Below, one piece after another: positions 1-4,985 of a stretch of DNA of 6,891 bases. The DNA lies in the NCBI GenBank assembly GCA_947458985.1, contig CANHBA010000120.1:1-6891 (forward strand), given 5' to 3'. The stretch's first letter is position 1. Each line of letters begins with the position of its first letter. The position numbers were made by a program, and so were the translations under genes. The notes below the pieces were generated by a model. It ran no database searches. It had not been told where the DNA came from and was given only the letters and a program-made list of their open reading frames with translations. This stretch comes from Flavobacteriales bacterium. GTDB taxonomy: Bacteria; Bacteroidota; Bacteroidia; Flavobacteriales_D; Crocinitomicaceae.

Positions 1-282
1 AGTGTTGTGGATATGGTTGCCAATTCCAATTCCGATGTCAAAAAAGACGAAGACGGCGGCCTCATGTTCCGCGGCGCCCGCAAAGGCGACATGATTTACG
101 TGCTCGATGGCATCAAATCAAATGAAGTGTTCAATGTGCCAAGTTGTGCGATAGGCCGCGTGACTGTTTTTACCGGAGGTTTGCCTGCGAAGTACGGCGA
201 TACACTTGGCGGTGCGGTCATTCTAGAAACCAAAAGTTATTTTGACCTCTACCGCGAATGGGAAATCAATCAGCCCGATTAA
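1..282 (+). CDS. TonB-dependent receptor plug-domain protein without barrel (C-terminal part)
   Basis: The reading frame is open at the left edge, so the N-terminus is missing; 93 residues are visible. The fragment has the hallmarks of the TonB receptor plug fold: 'MFRGARKGDMIYVLDGIK', then 'AIGRVTVFTGGLPAKYGD' and 'GGAVILETKS', the usual order of plug strands in Bacteroidota receptors (RGxRxxDxxYxxDG, then TGGxPAxYGD). In a true receptor a 22-stranded barrel of 500 or more residues follows. Here the protein ends 14 residues after the last plug strand with a polar tail (YREWEINQPD). It is thus probably a stand-alone plug, likely preceded outside the window by a signal peptide and perhaps a carboxypeptidase-regulatory-like domain. 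That architecture is inferred. It would act in the periplasm or at the outer membrane; its role is unknown. Its TAA stop shares bases with the stop of the convergent truA. A truncated receptor gene is the alternative, but no barrel-coding sequence follows. Confidence 0.82.
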   Translation, partial: SVVDMVANSNSDVKKDEDGGLMFRGARKGDMIYVLDGIKSNEVFNVPSCAIGRVTVFTGGLPAKYGDTLGGAVILETKSYFDLYREWEINQPD

Positions 283-1034
283 CCTTGTAATTGTGGCGCT
301 TTCTCATAGCTAATTTCCCACAAGAACAAACCCTGTGCGGGTACTGATACATACGCCTCCGAACGGTTTTGGGCAGCAATTATGCCTGGCAGTTCGGAGG
401 CTTTTATTTTGCCTAAACCCACCTCAACAAGCGTTCCGACAATTGCGCGCACCATATTGCGCAAAAAGCGGTTGGCAGAAATCTCAAAATAAAGGCCGTT
501 TGCTGTTTGGAACCATTCTGCCGCAAAAACCTCACAGATGTTTGTTTTGACATCGGTGTGTGCTTTGGCAAATGAAGAAAAATCCTGGACTCCAAGTAAG
601 TGTTTGGCGGCGTTGTTCATGGCTTCTAGGTCTAAATCTTGCTGCACATACCAGCTCTGAGCGCGCACAAAAGGGTCCTTATGTCGATTGATAAAGTAAC
701 GGTAAGTGCGGCTACTTGCGTCAAAACGCGCATGTAAGTCTGTAGGGAGCTCCCAAGCTTTCGAAAACGAAATGTCGGGAGGTGTCATGCGGTTGAGTTT
801 AAAAACCAATTGTTGTGGGTCCCAAGCTTGCGGAAGGTCGGTGTGTAAAAAATAACTTTGAGCGTGTACGCCGGTGTCGGTCCGACCGCAACCTACTATT
901 TCAATTTTTTCGTTACCATGCAATTTACCCAATGCTTTTTGTATTTCTTCTTGGACAGAATTAGCACTTGGCTGAATTTGCCATCCGTGATAGTTGCTTC
1001 CGTCGTAAGCGAGCTGAATAAAATAACGCGGCAC
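279..1034 (-). CDS. truA: tRNA pseudouridine(38-40) synthase TruA
   Basis: TruA isomerises uridines 38, 39 and 40 in the anticodon arm of many tRNAs to pseudouridine in the cytoplasm. The 251-residue product is close to the usual TruA length (about 245-270). The N-terminal strand motif 'AYDGSNYHGWQIQP' covers residues 9-22. The catalytic motif 'GRTDTGVHA' lies at 50-58 with the nucleophile Asp53. The active-site tyrosine is in 'SSRTYRYF' (Tyr111), 'NRFLRNMVRAIVG' at 188-200 is the conserved RNA-binding/active-site segment, and 'PAQGLFL' is near the C-terminus. The start codon is GTG (1032-1034). It is preferred because the protein then begins four residues before the first conserved strand and one base after the stop of the upstream PD40 gene, which suggests translational coupling. 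There is no Shine-Dalgarno. Its stop overlaps that of the convergent plug gene by four bases, so no terminator fits between the two genes. Confidence 0.97.
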   Translation of the reverse strand: MPRYFIQLAYDGSNYHGWQIQPSANSVQEEIQKALGKLHGNEKIEIVGCGRTDTGVHAQSYFLHTDLPQAWDPQQLVFKLNRMTPPDISFSKAWELPTDLHARFDASSRTYRYFINRHKDPFVRAQSWYVQQDLDLEAMNNAAKHLLGVQDFSSFAKAHTDVKTNICEVFAAEWFQTANGLYFEISANRFLRNMVRAIVGTLVEVGLGKIKASELPGIIAAQNRSEAYVSVPAQGLFLWEISYEKAPQLQG

Positions 1035-1035
1035 T

Positions 1036-2394
1036 TTATTTCTGTTCTTCTGTTTGTATAACGCCTAAAGGGGCCTCGAACAAATTGTAACTAAATAAGC
1101 CTTCAAGTTCGCTGACACTCGCCCAAGTGAGGGTAGTGCCGCAAATCTGAAAATGGGTGTCGTCGAGTGTTGAATTGATGGCAGCGCCTAAGTTTTTTGG
1201 TGCAGACCAACCTTCGTTTTCTCTTTTGCAATAAAAAATGTCGTAGCCGCCCATGCCCAGGTGGCCATCAGAAGCAAAAAATAGGAACTTGCCGTCTGGG
1301 CTCACAAATGGGGTCGTTTCGCGTCCTTCGGTATTGATACCCTGCGGTAGCACTTGCACCTCAGCTTGCCAAATACCATTGATTTTTTTGGCCATATAAA
1401 TATCTGTGGCGTATTTTTCGGCGGCGCGATCAGATACAAAATAGAGTTCTTCTACATAGGTAAATTCGTCTATCCAAATAGTGTCGGTTTTGGTAGGGGA
1501 GCCTTCAAAATAACTGCTGTTCAGTCCGGGAATGTTGAGAATGATTTGTTTGTCGTCCCAAACACCAGCTGTTTCTGAAGTGAGTTCAAAAATATCTGAG
1601 CCTTGTGTGCTCGCTTCTTTTGATGCTGTCGTATTGAGTGTGCCTAAGGCGCTGAGTTGGTCAGCTGCAAGATAGGAGAGCGCATCAAAACCTTCTGTAT
1701 TGAGTAGTTCGTCGTTGCTAAAGGTGCGTACCCACAATTTATTGTTTTCAGGGTCTGGTTGGGCTTGGTAAATATCCTCAAAGAAACGCTGGTCATCGGG
1801 GTTGAGGTTGGCGCCTTTTGCATTTGGATTACGGGTTGTAAAGTATAGCGTTTGACTATCCTTACTTAAAATGGGTCCGTATTCGTCGTAATTGGTATTG
1901 AGTACACCCCCTAACAGTTGACGCTCGTTCTTGACACCTGCTTGAAGCAGTGCAAAATTGCTTTGTTCTTCTAGTAATTGAAAGCCGAGTAATTTGTAAT
2001 CTTTTTCTGATTTGAGTAATAGCTTGGCCTGTACACATAAATTTTTCGCTTTTTCGGCATCTCCGAGTGAAAGCGCAATTTGTCCTGCTAAATACAAGTG
2101 TTCTTCTGTGCTGTTTGTTCCGAATAAAATAAGTGCTTTAGCGCAGTGTTCTTGGGCATAAGTGTAGGAACGAAGGTCAAATTCGGTGGTAGCAAGCAAG
2201 AAATACGCATTGGCATTGGTAGAATCTAGGGCTACGGCTTGTTTGAGCAACATATAAGCATTAGTGCTTTGGCCTTCATTGAAAAGCGTACTTGCGTTGG
2301 CAACTATGCGCTTGGCTTTGAGTTTGTCTTTTTTAGGAATGGCTTGTGAAAACCCTAAGAAGGGTAGGCAGATGAAAAGAAGAAGTGCTCTCAT
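1036..2394 (-). CDS. Secreted TPR and PD40 (WD40-like) repeat protein, no OmpA domain
   Basis: The 452-residue protein starts at the ATG at 2392-2394. An upstream in-frame start at 2520 would add 42 residues that run into the divergent gene and hide the signal peptide, so it is rejected. Residues 1-16 form a signal peptide (MRALLLFICLPFLGFS, then Gln17), giving a periplasmic or outer-membrane-associated product. Residues 25-155 are helical TPR-like repeats ('NAYMLLKQAVALDSTNANAYFLLATTE' style spacing, with Asn-Ala-x-x motifs). From 165 on there are beta-propeller PD40 repeats: 'YGPILSKDSQTLYFTT' (172-187), 'TPFVSPDGKFLFFASD' (361-376) and 'GMGGYDIFYCKRENEGW' (380-396). This architecture is typical of Bacteroidota OmpA-family and PorE-like envelope proteins, but the C-terminal OmpA peptidoglycan-binding domain of those proteins is absent. 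A structural or scaffolding envelope role is inferred. It lies first in a unit with truA. Confidence 0.88.
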   Translation of the reverse strand: MRALLLFICLPFLGFSQAIPKKDKLKAKRIVANASTLFNEGQSTNAYMLLKQAVALDSTNANAYFLLATTEFDLRSYTYAQEHCAKALILFGTNSTEEHLYLAGQIALSLGDAEKAKNLCVQAKLLLKSEKDYKLLGFQLLEEQSNFALLQAGVKNERQLLGGVLNTNYDEYGPILSKDSQTLYFTTRNPNAKGANLNPDDQRFFEDIYQAQPDPENNKLWVRTFSNDELLNTEGFDALSYLAADQLSALGTLNTTASKEASTQGSDIFELTSETAGVWDDKQIILNIPGLNSSYFEGSPTKTDTIWIDEFTYVEELYFVSDRAAEKYATDIYMAKKINGIWQAEVQVLPQGINTEGRETTPFVSPDGKFLFFASDGHLGMGGYDIFYCKRENEGWSAPKNLGAAINSTLDDTHFQICGTTLTWASVSELEGLFSYNLFEAPLGVIQTEEQK

Positions 2395-2458
2395 ATAAAT
2401 TGTATATAGTACAAAGTAAATAAAACTATTAAAAGCAATAACTTTGAATAAAGAATAG
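2395..2458. promoter_or_regulatory. Divergent promoter region, PD40-truA unit versus DUF2233 gene
   Basis: This 64-bp AT-rich gap separates two divergent start codons and holds candidate Bacteroidota promoters for both. On the plus strand TAACTTTG (2439-2446) matches the TAnnTTTG -7 consensus exactly, 12 bases before the ATG at 2459; no clear -33 TTG is seen. On the minus strand TTACTTTG (complement of 2412-2419) matches at all but one fixed position, with a -33-like TTG (complement of 2436-2438) 16 bases upstream. It lies 17 bases before the ATG at 2394. The minus -33 element directly abuts the plus -7 box, so the two promoters would compete for polymerase. The assignment rests on consensus only. 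Confidence 0.5.
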
Positions 2459-3319
2459 ATGTCAACCTTGAACCGTTTATTTGTACTTTTTATTGTCCTT
2501 ATGTGTATTTGGGCCTGCACTGATCGTGTTCAGGTCAAAGTAAAGGAAAAGCCCAACTATGCCAACTGGACCACCCTCACCAAAGGAATGGAATACCGTG
2601 AACGAAACGCGCCCACCAAATCTTTCATCGGCGACTCCAAATTATCCATTTTGCGCATGGATCCGTCTCAATTTCAGTTTGATTTATTCACGGCAACCCA
2701 ACACGACTCCATTCCAAAAAGTGTGCAAACTTGGTCCGACTCCTTTCACCTAATGGTTGCTTTCAATGCGGGCATGTACGACCTCAACAAACCGCTGATC
2801 AGCAGGGCTTACTTGCAAAATGGCAAGCACCTGAATAACGGTCAATTACTTGAGAACTTTAATTTGATGATGGCATTAGGTCCTAAGCCAAAGTGTCGGC
2901 GTTCCAATATCGAAGTACTAGACCTCACTTGCGCCAACTGGGAGCAAGAAAAAAATAATTTCAAGGGCTTTGCGCAAGGCCTGCGCATGATCGACTGCAA
3001 TGCAAGCCCCATGTACTGGCAGAAGAAAATTCAATCTTGTAGCATGTTGGTGGCGGCCGAAGACGAAAAAGGTTGGTTTTACCTCATTTTTACGCGTTCC
3101 CCATACACCCACAACCAAATGATTGACTTCATGAAGCAAATGCCGGGTGGCTTGCACGACGCCATTTACCTTGAAGGTGGTCCCGAAACCAGTTTGTTGA
3201 TCAATGTCAATGGCCATCACATCAAAAAGGTGGGCTCTTGGGTTTCTACAACTTGGGAAAGCGATGCCAACAAGCACTTTTGGCCACTGCCCAATATTGT
3301 GGGTGTGCGCAAAAAGTAA
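2459..3319 (+). CDS. Lipoprotein of the DUF2233 / phosphodiester glycosidase (NAGPA) family
   Basis: The 286-residue product starts at ATG 2459 and begins with a lipoprotein signal: hydrophobic residues 7-18 followed by 'IWAC' with Cys20 as the likely lipidated residue. The rest matches the DUF2233/NAGPA fold, named after the mammalian enzyme that removes N-acetylglucosamine from mannose-6-phosphate. Supporting motifs are 'VAFNAGMYD' (100-108, the conserved N-G-F/M-Y/F strand), 'GFAQGLRMI' (170-178), 'AIYLEGGPETSLL' (235-247, the counterpart of the family LDGGGS motif) and the C-terminal 'LPNIVGV' (277-283). Family members cleave phosphodiester-linked sugars, but the substrate here cannot be predicted. 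It is probably anchored in the outer or inner membrane facing the periplasm or surface. The gene is monocistronic: it diverges from the PD40 gene and converges on the Rossmann-protein gene, with the terminator at 3535-3560 between them. Confidence 0.88.
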   Translation: MSTLNRLFVLFIVLMCIWACTDRVQVKVKEKPNYANWTTLTKGMEYRERNAPTKSFIGDSKLSILRMDPSQFQFDLFTATQHDSIPKSVQTWSDSFHLMVAFNAGMYDLNKPLISRAYLQNGKHLNNGQLLENFNLMMALGPKPKCRRSNIEVLDLTCANWEQEKNNFKGFAQGLRMIDCNASPMYWQKKIQSCSMLVAAEDEKGWFYLIFTRSPYTHNQMIDFMKQMPGGLHDAIYLEGGPETSLLINVNGHHIKKVGSWVSTTWESDANKHFWPLPNIVGVRKK

Positions 3320-3411
3320 CTTTCCCTCTTGACAAATCTAAAAACATGATATCAATCAGGTTTTTAACCTTCTTCTGCTCATACTTCTTTGGTGCTAGTA
3401 AGCTCATCTTT

Positions 3412-3436
3412 GTAGTGTTCAACGGAACAACACTAC
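3412..3436. repeat. Inverted repeat / hairpin in the 3' gap of the DUF2233 gene
   Basis: GTAGTGTT (3412-3419) and AACACTAC (3429-3436) form a perfect 8-bp inverted repeat with a 9-base loop. A nested alternative pairs GTTC (3417-3420) with GAAC (3425-3428). No T-run follows, so it is not a classical terminator. It lies about 90 bases after the stop of the DUF2233 gene and could be an RNA hairpin or a protein-binding palindrome. Confidence 0.45.
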
Positions 3437-3503
3437 TGTGATTTTCAAATTCAACTACCGTTAAATTACAATGGAGAGAGGATTCAAGCAGAGCATGGGT
3501 TTA

Positions 3504-3527
3504 GTATCAATTTTTTCCTCTTGATAC
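3504..3527. repeat. Inverted repeat / hairpin just before the terminator
   Basis: GTATCAA (3504-3510) and TTGATAC (3521-3527) form a perfect 7-bp inverted repeat around a 10-base pyrimidine loop (TTTTTTCCTC). It ends seven bases before the strong terminator stem. It is either a second hairpin of the same 3' region or part of a small structured transcript. Confidence 0.4.
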
Positions 3528-3534
3528 AGTAGTT

Positions 3535-3562
3535 AAAAGCCACCTTTCGGGGTGGCTTTTTT
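3535..3562. terminator. Strong Rho-independent terminator, probably bidirectional
   Basis: AAAAGCCACC (3535-3544) and GGTGGCTTTT (3551-3560) pair perfectly over 10 bp around a 6-base loop (TTTCGG), with a GC-rich core and a T6 run (3557-3562) on the plus strand. On the minus strand the A-run on the other side gives a shorter U-tract. It lies ten bases from the stop of the minus-strand Rossmann gene and about 215 bases after the plus-strand DUF2233 gene, so it can serve both converging units. Confidence 0.88.
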
Positions 3563-3571
3563 ATTTCTTAA

Positions 3572-4222
3572 TTATTTTTGGCTGAGGTCCGGGTAGATGA
3601 GTACCTGCACACCTTTTTGATTTTTAAACGAATGTTGGTGCATAGTCACAGCCAGTTCTTTGGCGCTGATGCTATGGTATTTTTGCAGCGAACCAAAGAG
3701 CAATAGGTCAAACAACGGGCTCAGGAGTTGCGCAATTTTTTCGCCAAAGCGTTTTTCGGGTCGAGGTCCAATTAGAATAGACGGCTGGTAAATGAGTGTG
3801 CGTTCAAAGTGGAGCTCTTGAAGGTCGCGTTCGATTTCGCCTTTCAGGCGGCTGTAAAAAATCTTGGACTGCGTATCGGCACCAATGGCACTGATGAGAT
3901 GAACTTCTGTTGCGCCCGCATTTTTGGCTGCTGTAGCCGCGGCGAGGGTCAGGCCGTAGTCAATTGCGCGGTATTGTGTTTGGTCTGGTGTTTTTTTGCG
4001 CGTGGTGCCAATGCAGCAATACAAGGCTGTAGCATTGGTAAAGGCATCTGGCGCGGGCTTACTCAAATCAGTCTGGATGAGCTTTATTTTTTCTGAAGAA
4101 AAAGCCAAAGGGCGTCTGGTTAAAATTCTAATTTCTGATACTTGCGGATCTTGGATCAATTCTTCAACGAGGGCAGATCCGACAAGTCCTGTTGCACCGA
4201 GTATAACGACTGATTTTTGCAT
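3572..4222 (-). CDS. NAD(P)-binding Rossmann-fold oxidoreductase, atypical SDR / HTATIP2-like
   Basis: The 216-residue cytoplasmic protein carries the dinucleotide-binding motif 'ILGATGLVGSAL' at residues 7-18 (GATGxxG form of atypical SDRs), basic residues 'RILTRRP' after the second strand (32-38) that would suit NADP(H), 'CCIGTTRKK' (69-77), 'LISAIGA' (109-115) and a YxxxK pair, Tyr123 and Lys127, in 'YSRLKGEIE'. 'YQPSILIGPR' (145-154) fits the substrate-side segment of the HTATIP2/TIP30-like and NmrA-like group. Length is normal for that group. The true substrate is not predictable. The ATG at 4220-4222 is chosen over a TTG two codons upstream because it leaves the usual short N-terminus before the first strand. 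The gene is divergent from the tetR gene and shares its regulatory gap, so the regulator may also act on it; this is inference. Confidence 0.88.
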   Translation of the reverse strand: MQKSVVILGATGLVGSALVEELIQDPQVSEIRILTRRPLAFSSEKIKLIQTDLSKPAPDAFTNATALYCCIGTTRKKTPDQTQYRAIDYGLTLAAATAAKNAGATEVHLISAIGADTQSKIFYSRLKGEIERDLQELHFERTLIYQPSILIGPRPEKRFGEKIAQLLSPLFDLLLFGSLQKYHSISAKELAVTMHQHSFKNQKGVQVLIYPDLSQK

Positions 4223-4225
4223 TTT

Positions 4226-4233
4226 CAAATTTA
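4226..4233 (-). promoter_or_regulatory. Possible -7 box immediately before the Rossmann-protein gene
   Basis: Read on the minus strand, TAAATTTG matches the Bacteroidota -7 consensus TAnnTTTG exactly and ends only three bases before the ATG at 4222. If it is used, the transcript would begin at or next to the start codon (leaderless). No -33 TTG is visible at the right distance, and the region is AT-rich, so a chance match is possible. A weaker alternative (TATCTTTT) lies about 20 bases further upstream. Confidence 0.3.
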
Positions 4234-4234
4234 C

Positions 4235-4262
4235 TTATAATGTCGATAAAAAGATATTATAA
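4235..4262. promoter_or_regulatory. Imperfect palindrome, candidate TetR-family operator 1
   Basis: TTATAATGTC (4235-4244) and GATATTATAA (4253-4262) are inverted copies matching at 9 of 10 positions around an 8-base centre. The site lies in the gap between the divergent regulator and Rossmann genes, 13 to 40 bases upstream of the Rossmann start codon, where a bound repressor would block its promoter. Operator function is inferred from position and symmetry; the low complexity of the sequence weakens the case. Confidence 0.4.
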
Positions 4263-4276
4263 TAATCCTACTAGTT

Positions 4277-4297
4277 AAGAATAGTGTTGCTATTATT
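4277..4297. promoter_or_regulatory. Imperfect palindrome, candidate TetR-family operator 2 (autoregulation)
   Basis: AAGAATAG (4277-4284) and CTATTATT (4290-4297) are inverted at 7 of 8 positions around TGTTG. The site overlaps the proposed -7 box of the regulator gene (4294-4301) and fills the spacer between its -7 and -33 regions, the classical position for an autoregulating TetR repressor. The half-sites differ from those of the palindrome at 4235-4262, so both need not bind the same protein. Confidence 0.4.
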
Positions 4298-4301
4298 TTT
4301 G
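4294..4301 (+). promoter_or_regulatory. Candidate -7 box of the tetR-ABC-hlyD operon
   Basis: TATTTTTG matches the Bacteroidota consensus TAnnTTTG at every fixed position and lies 15 bases before the ATG at 4317, the same short distance seen for the promoter candidates at 2412-2446. Only TTA (4275-4277), not TTG, is found at the -33 distance. Confidence 0.45.
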
Positions 4302-4316
4302 CAAGAAATTACTTTT

Positions 4317-4985
4317 ATGGATCTTGTTGACCGTTTTCAGATTCCAGTACTCGAAGCAATAGCGCTGCGCAACCCGCAGGCGACGCAACTTGGGCAGCGC
4401 ATCATTGAAGGAAGTATTCTCTTGATCAATGAACTAGGTTTTGAGCAGTTTACTTTTAAAAAGCTAGCTCTTTCTGTAGGTACTACCGAGGCGTCTGTTT
4501 ACCGCTATTTTTCAAGTAAACAAAAGCTTTTGCTCTACCTGATCAACTGGTATTGGGGCAGGCTAGAGTGTCGCTTGCTGTTACAAACCCAAGGAGGGAA
4601 TCCAAAAGAACGCCTTGTTAAGGCCCTTGAATTGCTTTTGGTGCCACAGCCTACTTCGCTTTCATTCACTAATGAAAAACGCCTGCAGCGTATTGTGATC
4701 CACGAAGCATCTAAAGTTTTTCTAACGAAAGCCGTAGATACCGATCATCAAACCGGATTTCACAGTATTTATCTACAAATAGTGCACTACATTTGCGATT
4801 TGGTACGCGCTTATCAACCCAATTGTAAGTATCCAGAAATGTTAGTTACAACTTTACTAGAAGGCAGTTTGCAACAGCGTTTTTTTGGTCAGCATTTGCC
4901 TGAAGTCACCAACGCATCAGAACAAGAAGATGCAGTGGCTGTTTTTTACACACAACTATTTTTTAGCTATCTCGATCATGAATAA
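4317..4985 (+). CDS. TetR/AcrR-family transcriptional regulator
   Basis: The 222-residue protein has the TetR plan: an N-terminal three-helix DNA-binding domain and a long helical ligand/dimerisation domain without conserved sequence. The helix-turn-helix is at about residues 44-70: 'QFTFKKLALSVGTTEASVYRYFSSKQKLLLYL' contains the typical F-T-x-x-x-L-A...G-x-x-x-x-x-V/L-Y-x-Y/H-F-x-S/N-K pattern, with the recognition helix around 57-65. The start is ATG 4317. A GTG at 4284 would add 11 residues but would put the -7 box inside the coding region. The gene overlaps the start of the ABC-like gene by 8 bases, so it is the first gene of the transporter operon and most likely its local repressor, relieved by a ligand of the transporter. 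That role, and control of the divergent Rossmann gene, are inferred from position and from the two palindromes upstream. Confidence 0.92.
   Translation: MDLVDRFQIPVLEAIALRNPQATQLGQRIIEGSILLINELGFEQFTFKKLALSVGTTEASVYRYFSSKQKLLLYLINWYWGRLECRLLLQTQGGNPKERLVKALELLLVPQPTSLSFTNEKRLQRIVIHEASKVFLTKAVDTDHQTGFHSIYLQIVHYICDLVRAYQPNCKYPEMLVTTLLEGSLQQRFFGQHLPEVTNASEQEDAVAVFYTQLFFSYLDHE

Noticed and set aside
291..323. 6-bp inverted repeat TTGTGG/CCACAA in the 3' end of truA as a terminator
   Set aside because: The stem is short, the loop is long and no T-run follows on either strand; it lies in conserved coding sequence.
2395..2520. N-terminal extension of the PD40 protein to a start at 2520
   Set aside because: It would overlap the start of the divergent lipoprotein gene, read through the promoter region and bury the clear signal peptide that begins at the ATG at 2394.
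2918..3277. 119-residue minus-strand frame inside the DUF2233 gene
   Set aside because: It is the antisense shadow of a well-supported gene and has no recognisable domain.
3329..3334. TTGACA resembling a sigma-70 -35 box
   Set aside because: No TATAAT lies at the right spacing, and Bacteroidota use a different promoter consensus.
3346..3441. 31-residue hydrophobic open frame (MISIRFLTFFCSYFF...) after the DUF2233 gene
   Set aside because: It is very short, has no promoter close by and no ribosome-binding signal, and its 3' end coincides with an inverted repeat (3412-3436). A chance frame in AT-rich DNA is more likely than a small membrane peptide.
4284..4316. GTG start for the TetR regulator 11 codons upstream
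   Set aside because: The extra residues (mostly Leu and Phe) would be encoded by the -7 box and the palindrome; ATG 4317 is a better start.
4885..4977. N-terminal extension of the ABC-like protein by 31 residues
   Set aside because: It lies wholly inside the regulator gene in another frame and has no transporter-like sequence; the ATG at 4978 gives the normal N-terminus.
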